A DNA stretch of 43,754 nucleotides from Zoopage sp. CT-All (taxonomy: Eukaryota; Zoopagomycota; Zoopagomycetes; Zoopagales; Zoopagaceae). Position numbers and translations under genes: made by a program. Shown here piece by piece: positions 1 through 8,384 of the stretch. Where the stretch lies: the NCBI GenBank assembly GCA_004114245.1, contig QZWS01000011.1:1-43754 (forward strand), read 5' to 3'. Numbering within the stretch: the stretch's first letter is position 1; every line of letters starts with the position of its first letter. The notes under the pieces were generated by a model. That model saw only the letters and a list, made by a program, of their open reading frames with translations. It had not been told where the DNA came from and searched no databases.

Positions 1-219
1 CGTCAGCGCCGCCGCGGCCATGTATAGCCGGGTTAGGTCCTCTTGAAGCTCCTTGTGGCGCTGGCATAGAGCAGCCACCATGGCTACTGGGGATGGTGGA
101 TGTTGGTCATCCGGATGTGACATGGCGGCGGAAGTGGTCCCGCTTCCCTCGGCCGCCTCGGCCATCTCGCCCGCCTCGAACGGGGTAAACGCACAACCAG
201 ACCGGGTAATCCCAGACAT
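1..219 (-). CDS. Possible N-terminus of a retroelement Gag-like protein (partial)
   Basis: An open minus-strand frame of 73 codons begins with ATG at 219 and runs off the left edge without a stop. It starts MSGITRSGC. A low-complexity Ala/Glu/Ser/Pro stretch follows, then a short amphipathic helix containing LCQRHKELQEDLTRLY. A disordered head followed by a coiled-coil-like helix is common at the start of fungal LTR-retrotransposon Gag proteins. No diagnostic motif (zinc knuckle, protease) lies in the visible part, so the assignment is inference. It could equally be the start of an unrelated host protein. The adjacent array of duplicated genes fits a repeat-rich setting. Confidence 0.35.
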   Translation of the reverse strand, partial: MSGITRSGCAFTPFEAGEMAEAAEGSGTTSAAMSHPDDQHPPSPVAMVAALCQRHKELQEDLTRLYMAAAALT

Positions 220-558
220 CTGGCAAACTCACAGTGAAAAATGTGGTGAGGTGGGGGTGGTGGATGGTGGCGACCAGAGTCAGTGGGACGCAAAGATAAT
301 GTATTTTTTCTTTTCTTGACTGCTTGTGCCATGTGGGCACCACATCAAGGACCCGAGTCTTGTTGGAGGGCACAAGTGCTCAGGCGTGTAGCTGCAATGT
401 CTCATGTATGGGCATTGCAAACGCGCGCTGCCAATGTCAGGCCCACTCGGCAGTTGAAAGTCAAAGCATAAAGTCACATGTGTGGTGTAAATATCATTGC
501 CCTTATTTATTATTGAGAACTTTGTAATAAATTTATTTCAATATTAAATCATTATTTA
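220..558. other. Intergenic, possible LTR/leader remnant
   Basis: No convincing gene. Positions about 240-305 (GGTGAGGTGGGGGT and downstream) resemble 36347-36405. The AT-rich end (about 500-558) read on the minus strand carries AATAAA-like signals suited to the 3' end of the nuclease-like gene at 559. An LTR for the Gag-like frame could lie here, but I could not define TG...CA ends or a target-site duplication. Confidence 0.4.
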
Positions 559-1629
559 TTACCAACCATTCCAGGTTTCTAGTGCCATGAACATGTCCTC
601 CAATGACACTATACTAGCTGTAACTATTCCATCCACAAAGGTGATGATTACGCCTTTATCACACCCCCACACCATGCACTTCTGATACATATCCGGCTTG
701 CAATCCCTCATCCCAACAAAAAAAGCAAGAGCTTGATATATTCCTCGATTATCCAAAATTCTCTTAATTTCAATGGCCCAGCATTGACTTGGGCCAACCG
801 AAACGGAAACATCCGTACAGCCTGCTCTGGATATGCCAGCAGCACCTTGATACATCTCTGACTGAAATACGAATTTCTCATGAGAGACGTCGCGAGCTGT
901 GATACCGTTTTCAGTCAGTATGGCCAAAAGAGTATGCTGTAGATCTCGTTCAAGTGGCACTGGCCATTTGCGACGTGGGTGGTTGGACGTCATAGCCAAG
1001 GTCAACTCCTCAACCCGTCGGCGAAAGCAATTCGTCATCATAAGCACAAAGGACGAGAAAGGACCCTTGATAGGTGGCGGAGGTGGGTCTCTTAATTGCG
1101 CCGATGTCGGAAGTAGATAGCGAAAGCGAGAGCGAGAGCGAGATAGGAACTGCCTATTCAACGCAATCGACGAGGCCGAGAGCGCGACTGTAGCACAGGA
1201 AGCCTGAAGCCTTACTCCCCTTCGCGCTACTTGCAGAAGACGTTCACCTTCGTTGGCATTAGCATCGCTACCGCTTGTGAGGCCAGGAGGTGGGGATGTG
1301 GCAGTTGCGGCCTCCGCACCGATGTCCTCGGCCACCGAAGCCGATCGTGCTACATGCATATTACTCTCGCCTTCGTCGGCGTCAGCATCGCTACCGCACG
1401 CGGGGCCAGATGATGGGGATGAGGCAGCTGCGGCTTCCGCTCCAATGTCCTCGGTCACCGCTCCGATGTCTTCGGCAACCAAAGTCGATCGCACTACTTG
1501 CAGATTACTCTCGCCGGCGTCAGCATCACTGCCGCGCGCGGGGCCTGATGATGGGGATGTGGTAGCTGTGGCCTGCGCTCTGATGTTCTCGGCCACTGCC
1601 GAAGCCAATCGCGTGCTCCGCCTCAGCAT
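559..1629 (-). CDS. Repeat-containing protein with PD-(D/E)XK nuclease-like domain
   Basis: Single-exon protein of 356 aa. It begins with MLRRSTRLAS. Residues about 10-135 are three degenerate repeats of 40-45 residues, each with an acidic/Ala core, a TSP/SSP turn and a GSDAxA segment. A short RS-rich stretch (about 163-170) is encoded by a GAGAGC-type microsatellite. The C-terminal domain (about 220-350) reads as a PD-(D/E)XK fold: helix Glu227 (ERDLQ), Asp273 in CTDVSVSV, Glu287-x-Lys289 in WAIEIKR, and Gln299 in GIYQALAFF. This order (E, D, ExK, Q) is the classic nuclease signature. Similar domains occur in effector-like and transposon-associated proteins of early fungi and oomycetes, but I do not recognise the exact family. 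DNA cleavage is therefore inferred. The N-terminal RRSTRLA motif recurs at the C-terminus of the neighbouring array proteins. Confidence 0.7.
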   Translation of the reverse strand: MLRRSTRLASAVAENIRAQATATTSPSSGPARGSDADAGESNLQVVRSTLVAEDIGAVTEDIGAEAAAASSPSSGPACGSDADADEGESNMHVARSASVAEDIGAEAATATSPPPGLTSGSDANANEGERLLQVARRGVRLQASCATVALSASSIALNRQFLSRSRSRFRYLLPTSAQLRDPPPPPIKGPFSSFVLMMTNCFRRRVEELTLAMTSNHPRRKWPVPLERDLQHTLLAILTENGITARDVSHEKFVFQSEMYQGAAGISRAGCTDVSVSVGPSQCWAIEIKRILDNRGIYQALAFFVGMRDCKPDMYQKCMVWGCDKGVIITFVDGIVTASIVSLEDMFMALETWNGW

Positions 1630-2098
1630 AGTCGCGGACGGTGTAGTTGGGATATAATATGTCGGCGTGGTGTACGTGGTGGTATTACGGAGGGAGGGAG
1701 GGAGGTATTAAGTGATGGCCGTGGTCGGCGGGCGGTGGAGTGGCGAGACCTGCCCAAGCGTGCATATACGTGCCACCCACACGCGTAGGTTTTGCAAGTC
1801 CATTGTTTGCCCATCCCCTTGCTGCTCGGCGTCCCGGACAATGCTGATGCTATGTCTCCCTTCCACTTCAGCGGGTCGTTGGGTGGACCTGCTCCTGTAC
1901 TAGAGATTTCCGGTTCTTGCACCCTCGATCGCCTCCCCGAGTCACCTCAGGCCAAAGGCATATATACTGTCTGAGATTCGATTGCAAGTTTCGTGGCAGG
2001 AGTGCAGTTGCCTATTATACGCAGCTCTCCACTGCAATGCTAGCTGGTCGATGAGTCATGTTCTCGGACAGTCTGCGATATTCTGTTGCCTCTTTCCC
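1630..2098. promoter_or_regulatory. Divergent intergenic region with TATA-like element
   Basis: Separates the minus-strand nuclease-like gene from the plus-strand array. It holds a G/A-rich run (about 1688-1705, GGAGGGAGGGAGGGAGG). A good TATA-like sequence, GGCATATATAC (about 1957-1967), lies some 130 bp before the first array gene. No other coding signal was seen. Confidence 0.4.
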
Positions 2099-2775
2099 AT
2101 GTCCGTCGTCAGCCCCTTGCTCGCCAAGGGATTCGAAAGTATACACTGTTCGTGATTCCCATAGCTTATTTCTAGAGTTTGATGCCATGAGCCGCGACAG
2201 ACCGCTGCTTCGGATGCATATTGAACGGGGCCTAGCTGAGGGCACGCTGGTTCCTTGGATCCCAGACAATCCGCAGCCTTCAAGGCCGACAATGCTCGCA
2301 GCTTATACGACCAAGGCGTTTGACGAAGATAAGGCACGCAAATCTGGCGCCGTCTTTGTGGATGTAAAGAGGAAAACAGTGTGGCGCCGAGCGCCGGGTG
2401 GTTTGGTTCCGAGCATCTACGGCTTGTCTCGCCTAGCCAACGCTCCTTCTTTAAGCGACATATACGAGAATGCTGGTTTCGATGATCCTGAGCTACAGAA
2501 GGCTGTGGAAATACTGGTGGCCCAAGGTATGCTTTGTCGTGGTGATAGCTTGCCTAACTATTATAGGTCAAGCAAGTGAGACGCTGCAAAGGTCATTGCG
2601 ACCCACAGTGTCACTGAGCAAGCGGAAGCAAAGACGGAAGGGTAAGGCACGGTATTTGCATCGCATGATGCTAACGGCTGCTATAGAGACTCAGCCGATG
2701 CAGTGGCCACCACCAAGGCGATCTACCCGACTAGCTGCAATGATGAATGGTGGCCATAATAGCCGTGTTGCCTAG
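2099..2775 (+). CDS. Array gene 1 (subtype A), unknown family, 4 exons
   Basis: Exons 2099-2138, 2176-2526, 2567-2641, 2687-2775; product about 184 aa. Introns are 37 nt (GTATAC...TCTAG), 40 nt (GTATGC...CCTAAC...TATAG) and 45 nt (GTAAGG...GCTAAC...TATAG). Splicing gives a start MSVVSPLLAKGFEKFDAM. A conserved core follows with PLLR, IERGL, EGTLVPW, ARKSGA, FVDVKRKTVW, GLVP and AGFDDPEL. The tail is very basic (SKRKQRRK) and contains PPPRRSTRLAA. The third intron is in frame, so retention would only add 15 residues. I recognise no known domain. The basic tail suggests a nuclear or nucleic-acid-binding protein (inference). Four close paralogs follow. Confidence 0.7.
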
Positions 2776-3405
2776 TGCTACGGCTGTTGGTAGGCATAGT
2801 AACTCACGTATCTACAGATAAGTATGTAGTATACTGCATTTGGTAATGATTTGACAGAATTAATATGCCTGCAGCAAGGCAGAGACAACCGCAGGCCTGT
2901 CAATAAGCCATGTGTTACCGTGTTGTAATATAGTCAGCAGAAATGCAGATTTAGAGTGATACGATTTCGGTGCACAAACATAGCTAATCAGAGTAACAGA
3001 AAGTAGATGAGTGACACAACTCCCTGTTTGTCCTGAAGCAAAGCGAGTAGTTTGAGGAAACCAATTGGTCAGCAGACCACATGGAGGCGTGCTATTTTAA
3101 AGTCAGCTTCTCCTACACGCTGTGCACAAACCCTTTGGGCGACATCCTTGTTGTTGTTATGATAAGAGCAATGGCTCGGTCAGACTCATCAGCCTAGAAT
3201 GCAACAGAACCCCAAAGAACCAAGATATCATCAAAGTGATGACATAGCATTAGTAATCCTTTAGTATGAAAGGAGAGCAAGCACAACTTGCCTCATGACA
3301 AATACGGAAATTCTATACCCTGAACACATCTGAGATCTTACAAACCCAACAGTTGTGACCAATTTAGAAAGCCAGTCATCCGGCGTCGCCAACATTCATT
3401 TCCAC
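2776..3405. repeat. Spacer between array genes 1 and 2
   Basis: Aligns closely with 4926-5351, the spacer between genes 3 and 4, and carries the 3'-UTR block common to all copies (GGCATAGTA, TTTGACAGAATT). It has about 200 extra bases (about 3152-3354) absent from the second unit. No coding potential was seen. Confidence 0.75.
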
Positions 3406-4076
3406 ATGCCCAAGTCTATCGCCGACCTACGGTTCATCAGCGGATTCGAAAGTATGCGCTGTTCATTATTCCAATTGCTTATTTTTAGAGTTTGATGCCA
3501 TGAGCCGCGACAGACCGCTGCTTCGGATGCATATTGAACGGGGCCTTGCTGAGGGCACGCTGGTTCCTTGGATCCCAGACAATCCGCAGCCGTCAGGGCC
3601 GATAAGAACCGCGGTTTTCACGACTATGGCGTTCAACGAAGATGAGGCACGCAAATCCGATGCCGTATTCGTGGATGTAAGGAGGAAAACAGTGTGGCGC
3701 CGAGTGCGGGGTGGCTTAGTTCCGAACGTCTACGGTTTGCGCCGCCTAGCCGACGTCCCCCCCTTGATCGACACGTATGAGAATGCCGGTTTCGATGATC
3801 CCGAGTTAAAGATATTGGTGGCTCAAGGTATGATTTGCCACGGTTTTTGCTTGCTTAACTATTATAGCAAAAGCAAATGATATGTCGCGAAAGTCATTAC
3901 CACCCACGGGGTCTCAAAGCAAGCGGAGTCAAAGACGGAAGGGTAAGGCACTGTATTTGCATCGCATGATGCTAACGGCTATTGTAGAGACTCAGCCGAT
4001 GCAGCGGCCACCACCAAGGCGATCGGCCCGACTAGCTGCAAAGATGAATGGTGGCCATAATAACCGTGCTGCCTAG
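3406..4076 (+). CDS. Array gene 2 (subtype B), unknown family, 4 exons
   Basis: Exons 3406-3451, 3489-3827, 3868-3942, 3988-4076; product about 182 aa. Subtype B has a different first exon (MPKSIADLRFISGFE) but joins in the same phase to the shared core beginning FDAMSRDRPLLR. Relative to gene 4 it lacks 12 bases (four residues) just before ILVAQ. Intron 2 is 40 nt and joins VAQ to AKANDMSRKSLPP. Intron 3 (45 nt, GTAAGG...GCTAAC...TGTAG) is in frame. The C-terminus carries QRRK and PPPRRSARLAAKMN. Function unknown. Confidence 0.7.
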
Positions 4077-4248
4077 TGCTGTGGCCGTTAGTAGGCATAG
4101 TAGCTCAAGTTTCTGCAGGAATGTATGTAATATATTGCGTTTAGTAATAATTTGACAGAATTGATATGTTTGTAGCAAAGGCAGAGACAATTGCAGACCT
4201 GTTGATGAGTCATGCTTTAAGCAGTCAACAATCGTCTATTACTTCACC

Positions 4249-4925
4249 ATGTCCGTCGCCAGCCCCCTGCTCGCCAAGGGATTCGAAAGTATGCACTGTT
4301 CGTTATTCCCATTGCTTATTTCTAGAGATTGACGCCATGTGCCGTGACAAACCGCTGCTTCGACAGTATATTGAGCGGGGCCTTACCGAGGGCACGCTGG
4401 TTCCTTGGTTCCCAGCCAACCCGAAGCCGTCAAAGCCGCCAATTCTCGCGGCTTATACGAATATGAAGTTCAGCGAAGATAAGGCACGCAAATCTGGCGC
4501 CGAATTTGTGGATGTAAAGAGAAAAACGGTGTGGTACCGAAGGCCAACCGGCTTAGTTCCAAATATCTTCGGTGTGTCGCGCATGGCCAACGCCCCTTCC
4601 TTAAGCGACATATATGAGTATGCTGGTTTCGACGATCCTGAGCTGCGAAAAGTTATAAAGATATTGGTGGCCCAAGGTATGATTTATCGTGGTGATAGTT
4701 TGCCTAACTATTTTAGGTCAAGCAAGTGAGACGCTGCAAAAGTCATTGCGACCCGCAGTGTCACAGAGTAAGCGGAAGCAAAGACGGGAGAGTAAGGCAC
4801 GGTATTTGCATCGCATGATGCTAACGGCTGCTATAGAGACTCAGCCGATGCAGCGGCCACCACCAAGGCGATCGGCCCGACTAGCTGCGAAGATGAATGG
4901 TGGCCATAATAATCGTGCTGCCTAG
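4249..4925 (+). CDS. Array gene 3 (subtype A), unknown family, 4 exons
   Basis: Exons 4249-4288, 4326-4676, 4717-4791, 4837-4925; product about 184 aa. The first exon is the subtype A form MSVASPLLAKGFEK. The core is diverged from gene 1 (FVDVKRKTVWYRR, GVSRMANAPSLSDIYEYAG) yet every splice site is kept (37, 40, 45 nt). The tail holds SKRKQRRE and PPPRRSARLAAKMN. Its position 2,150 bp after gene 1, with matching flanks, shows it arose by duplication of an A+B unit. Confidence 0.7.
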
Positions 4926-5351
4926 TGCTGCGGCCGTTGGTAGGCATAGGAGCTCAAATATCTGCAGATAAGTATGTAATATATATTGTGTTTGGTAATA
5001 GTTTGACAGAATTGATATGCTTGCAGCAAGGCAGAGACAACTGCATGCCTGTCAATGAGTCATGTGCTACTGGGTTGTAATGCAGTCAGCAGAAATGTAG
5101 ATTCAGAGCAATACTATTTCAGTGCACAAACATAACCAATCAGGGTAACAGAAAGTAGATGGGTGACACAACTCCCTGTTTGTCCTGAAGCAAAGCGAGT
5201 AGTTTGAGGAAAACAATTGGTCAACAGATCACGCAGAGGCGTGCTATTTTAAAGCCAGTATTTCCTACATGTTGTACACAAATTGGGCGACATCCTTGTT
5301 GTGGCCAATTTAGAAAGCCAGTCATCCGGCATCGCCAACATTCATTACCAC
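4926..5351. repeat. Spacer between array genes 3 and 4
   Basis: Homologous to 2776-3405 but about 200 bp shorter. The shared part includes the block around CTGAAGCAAAGCGAGTAG and, near its end, CCAATTTAGAAAGCCAGTCAT. That last block is also found, slightly changed, at about 35850. No gene was seen. Confidence 0.75.
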
Positions 5352-6034
5352 ATGCCCAAGTCTATCGCCGACCTACGGTTCATCAGCGGATTCGAAAGTA
5401 TGCGCTGTTCATTATTCCATTTGCTTATTTTTAGATTTTGATGCCATGAGCCGTAACAGACCGCTGCTTCGACAGCATATTGAACGGGGCCTTGCCGAGG
5501 GTACGCTGGTTCCTTGGATCCCAGACGATCCGCAGCCGTCAGAGCCGATAAGGACCGCGGTTTTCACGACTATGGCGTTCAACGAAGATGAGGCACGCAA
5601 ATCCGATGCCGTATTCGTGGATGTAAGGAGGAAAACAGTGTGGCGCCGAGTGCGGGGTGGCTTAGTTCCGAACGTCTACGGTTTGCGCCGCCTAGCCGAC
5701 GTTCCTCCCTTGATCGACACGTATGAGAATGCCGGTTTCGACGATCCTGAGTTAAAGAAATTTGCGAAGATATTGGTGGCCCAAGGTATGATTTGCCACG
5801 GGTTTAGCTTGTTTAACTATTATAGCTAAAGCAAATGATTTGTCGCGAAAGTCATTACCACCCACGGCGTCACAAAGCAAGCGGAGCCAAAGGCGGAAGG
5901 GTTAGGCACGATATTTGCATTGCATGATGCTAACGGCTATTGTAGAGACTCAGCCGATGCAGCGGCCTCCACCAAGGCGATCGACCCGGCTAAATGCGAA
6001 GATGAATGATGGTCACAATGACCGTGCTGCCTAG
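5352..6034 (+). CDS. Array gene 4 (subtype B), unknown family, 4 exons
   Basis: Exons 5352-5397, 5435-5785, 5826-5900, 5946-6034; about 186 aa. The subtype B first exon is followed by the shared core (NFDAMSRNRPLLRQHIERGL). The third donor has changed from GTAAGG to GTTAGG, placing an in-frame TAG directly after the exon if the intron is retained. The exon beyond it still encodes the conserved RRSTRL tail in frame and ends at the usual place. So either intron 3 is spliced despite the weaker donor, or this copy ends early after SQRRKG. It is the most informative copy for testing whether intron 3 is real. Confidence 0.65.
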
Positions 6035-6211
6035 TCCTGCGGCCGTTGGTAGGCATAGTAACTCAAGTATCTGCAGATCTGTATGTAATATACTACATTA
6101 GTAATAGTTTGACCAAAATAATATGTTTGTGGCCGACAGAAACAATTGTACTGTCCTTGGTTCAAAAGAGTCATGCTTTAAGCAGTCAGCATATCCTCGA
6201 TTACATCATCC

Positions 6212-6875
6212 ATGTCCGTCGCCAGCCCCCTGCTCGCCAAGGGATTCGAAAGTATGCACTGTTCGTTATTCCCATAGCTTATTTCTAGAAATTGACGCCA
6301 TGTGCCGTGACAAACCGCTGCTTCGACAACGTATTGAACGAGGCCTTATCGAGGGTACACTGGTTCCTTGGTTCCCAGACAATCCGCAGCCGTCAAAGCC
6401 GCCAATTCTCGCGGCTTATACGAATATGAAGTTCAACGAAGACAAGGCACGCAAATCTGGCGCCGAATTTGTGGATGTAAAGAGAAAAACGGTGTGGTAC
6501 CGAACGCCAACTGGTTTAGTTCCAAACATCTTCGGTGTGTCGCGCATGACCAACGCCCCTTCCTTAAGCGACACGTATGAGTATGCTGGTTTCGATGACC
6601 CTGAGCTGCGGAAAGTTATAAAGATACTGGTGGCTCAAGGTATGATTTGTCGTGGTGATAGCTGCCTAACTATTTTAGGTCAAGCAAGTGAGACGCTGCA
6701 AAAGTCATTGCGACCCGCAGTGTCACAGAGCAAGCGGAAGCAAAGACGGGAGGGTAAGGCACGGTATTTGCATTGCATGATGCTAACGACTATTGTAGAG
6801 ACTCAGCCGATGCAGTGGCCACCACCAAGGCGATCGACCCGACTGGCTGCGAGGTTGAATGAGGATCACAATTGA
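6212..6875 (+). CDS. Array gene 5 (subtype A, last copy), unknown family
   Basis: Exons 6212-6251, 6289-6639, 6679-6753, 6799-6875; about 180 aa if fully spliced. Intron 2 has lost one T and is 39 nt, a multiple of three without a stop, so the frame stays open even if it is retained. In the other copies retention causes truncation. The core matches gene 3 (KIDAMCRDKPLLRQR, FVDVKRKTVWYR). The C-terminus reads PPPRRSTRLAARLNEDHN and stops four codons earlier than its relatives. The array ends here: downstream DNA does not continue the repeat. Confidence 0.65.
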
Positions 6876-7189
6876 GGCTTTCCAGTCTTTTTCCATATGT
6901 ATGTGGTAGAAGTGTAACAGAATGTACTCCTTAGATACACGTGCTATATATTCCAATGCACCTATTGCCAATAAGAGTCTCTTTGCGGCAGCATAGCCCC
7001 AGCAGGCCAGGTCAACCACACAGGCCCTTGTAGTAGCCCTGCCAGGATAGACGCATGCAGCTGCAGCACAACGCACGCTTGCCTGCACGGACCCTCGAGC
7101 ATGCTGCTTTCGGCTATTTATGCCTGGGTTAATGAAATCGCCGCTGGTTGCTGACCGTCATTGACCCATCCCGCCCACAGCGCACGCCC
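6876..7189. other. Intergenic, promoter of the SDR gene
   Basis: No gene was seen. CTATTTAT (about 7113-7120) is a TATA-like element some 70 bp before the SDR start. Composition shifts from the AT-richer array to GC-rich coding DNA across this gap. Confidence 0.4.
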
Positions 7190-8194
7190 ATGTTCTGCCG
7201 CGGCGCCAACGACGATTCCAGCACCGCTGCGGTCGCCCCCGCCGCAGGCTCCTCCACCGCCACCCTCCTCTCTGCCTCCACCCCCGCAGACCTCTCCGAC
7301 AGAACCGTGCTCGTCACCGGCGGCGACCGCGGCCTCGGCCTCGAAGTCGCCCGCATGCTTCTCCACCGCGGCGCATACGTCTTCATCGGCGGGCCCGTCA
7401 AGCGCCGTGGGCTTGCCGCCATGGAGTACCTGAGGGCGGACAGCGGGTCCGATCGCGTGGAGCACCTCGAGCTGGATTTCACCGACTGGGTCAAGACCCG
7501 GCAGGCAACCGCCACGCTCCTGGACACGGGGATGCCGCTGCACGCCATCATCCACGCCGCGAACTACTCCACCCGGAAGCCGTCGGGCGCCACCCCCGAC
7601 GGCGTCGACACCCATCTCGCCGTCAACCACGTTGGGCCGCACCTGCTGCTGCAGCACCTGCACAAGAAGCTGGTCGAGTCGGGCCCCGGCCGCATCACCT
7701 TTCTCGTCGACTCAAAATGGGCGCACGACTACTCCAACGGCACCCAGAACGTTAATCTTACCCGCACCCTGCTGGAGCAGGAATACGACTCGCAGTGGCC
7801 GTATTCGCGGTCGCGCATGGCTGCCCATTTTAATATGCGTGCGTGGGCATCCCGTATGCAGCGCACCGGGGTGGTGGTCAACTCGGCGCTGGTGTCGATG
7901 GACAATTGGCGCAGGGATGCAGAGTCGGTGCTGGCGGTGACGTTCAGCGATGCCTCGGTCAAGTCCATCGGCAAAGTGCTGGACGCCACCGGGCGCCAGG
8001 TCAAGATTCCAAAGTCCCTGGCCGATGAAAACGAGTACGAGAAAGTGATAAAATGGACGGAGCGTGTGAGCGGGCAAAAGGAGGCCGAGGCGTGGCACAA
8101 ATACGAGGAGTCGTTGGGGATGCAGCGGCCGCAGAAGCCTGCGGTGGCGAATGTGGCGGCCAGGGGTGCCAGGACCGGGCGAGTAATGTCCTAG
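7190..8194 (+). CDS. Short-chain dehydrogenase/reductase-like protein with YxxxR active site
   Basis: Intronless, 334 aa from the first ATG (MFCRGANDD). After a low-complexity head of about 33 residues comes a Rossmann fold with the cofactor motif TGGDRGLG (43-50). The acidic residue in LDFTD, AVNHVG (144-149) and a catalytic-type Ser175 in FLVDSKWAH follow. The layout resembles the retinol dehydrogenase/WWOX-like class. The usual YxxxK pair reads Tyr205-SRS-Arg209, and the NNAG motif is degenerate (IHAANYS). It may be a weak or non-enzymatic SDR; the substrate is unknown. Confidence 0.75.
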   Translation: MFCRGANDDSSTAAVAPAAGSSTATLLSASTPADLSDRTVLVTGGDRGLGLEVARMLLHRGAYVFIGGPVKRRGLAAMEYLRADSGSDRVEHLELDFTDWVKTRQATATLLDTGMPLHAIIHAANYSTRKPSGATPDGVDTHLAVNHVGPHLLLQHLHKKLVESGPGRITFLVDSKWAHDYSNGTQNVNLTRTLLEQEYDSQWPYSRSRMAAHFNMRAWASRMQRTGVVVNSALVSMDNWRRDAESVLAVTFSDASVKSIGKVLDATGRQVKIPKSLADENEYEKVIKWTERVSGQKEAEAWHKYEESLGMQRPQKPAVANVAARGARTGRVMS

Positions 8195-8384
8195 GCGGTG
8201 CAGAGGGTGGGGGGTAGGGAATCGGCGGTTCTGGTGGTGATCGCATGAGTAATTATCAATGCTGGGGTGTATATGCCGTGGTGTTTTTTATATGTAATTA
8301 CACAACTATTGTTATATGGATTGTAGTCGCTTGCAGCCGATTGCAACTGTACAAGTCTCCGGACTGCATATCTGGCCGTCGAAT

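Larger units (their letters stand above)
2099..6875 (+). repeat. Tandem A-B gene duplication array (2.5 units)
   Basis: Unit 1 spans 2099-4248, unit 2 spans 4249-6211, and a lone subtype A copy follows at 6212-6875. Within a unit an A gene is followed by a long spacer, a B gene and a short spacer of about 175 bp. Similarity covers exons, introns and spacers. A and B genes also share their 3'-UTR block. The likely order of events is an ancestral A/B duplication with replacement of the first exon, then amplification of the pair. Confidence 0.85.

Noticed and set aside
2058-2579. Unspliced 173-aa reading of array gene 1 from 2058
   Set aside because: It reads introns 1 and 2 as protein and loses the MSVVSPLLAKG start and the basic tail that are conserved in the other copies after splicing.
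3150-3360. MITE with terminal inverted repeats
   Set aside because: Only about five terminal bases are complementary and no clear target-site duplication could be fixed; reported as an indel only.
7161-8098. Pro/Ser- and Arg-rich ORFs on both strands over the SDR
   Set aside because: High-GC shadow frames; the SDR motifs fix the true frame.
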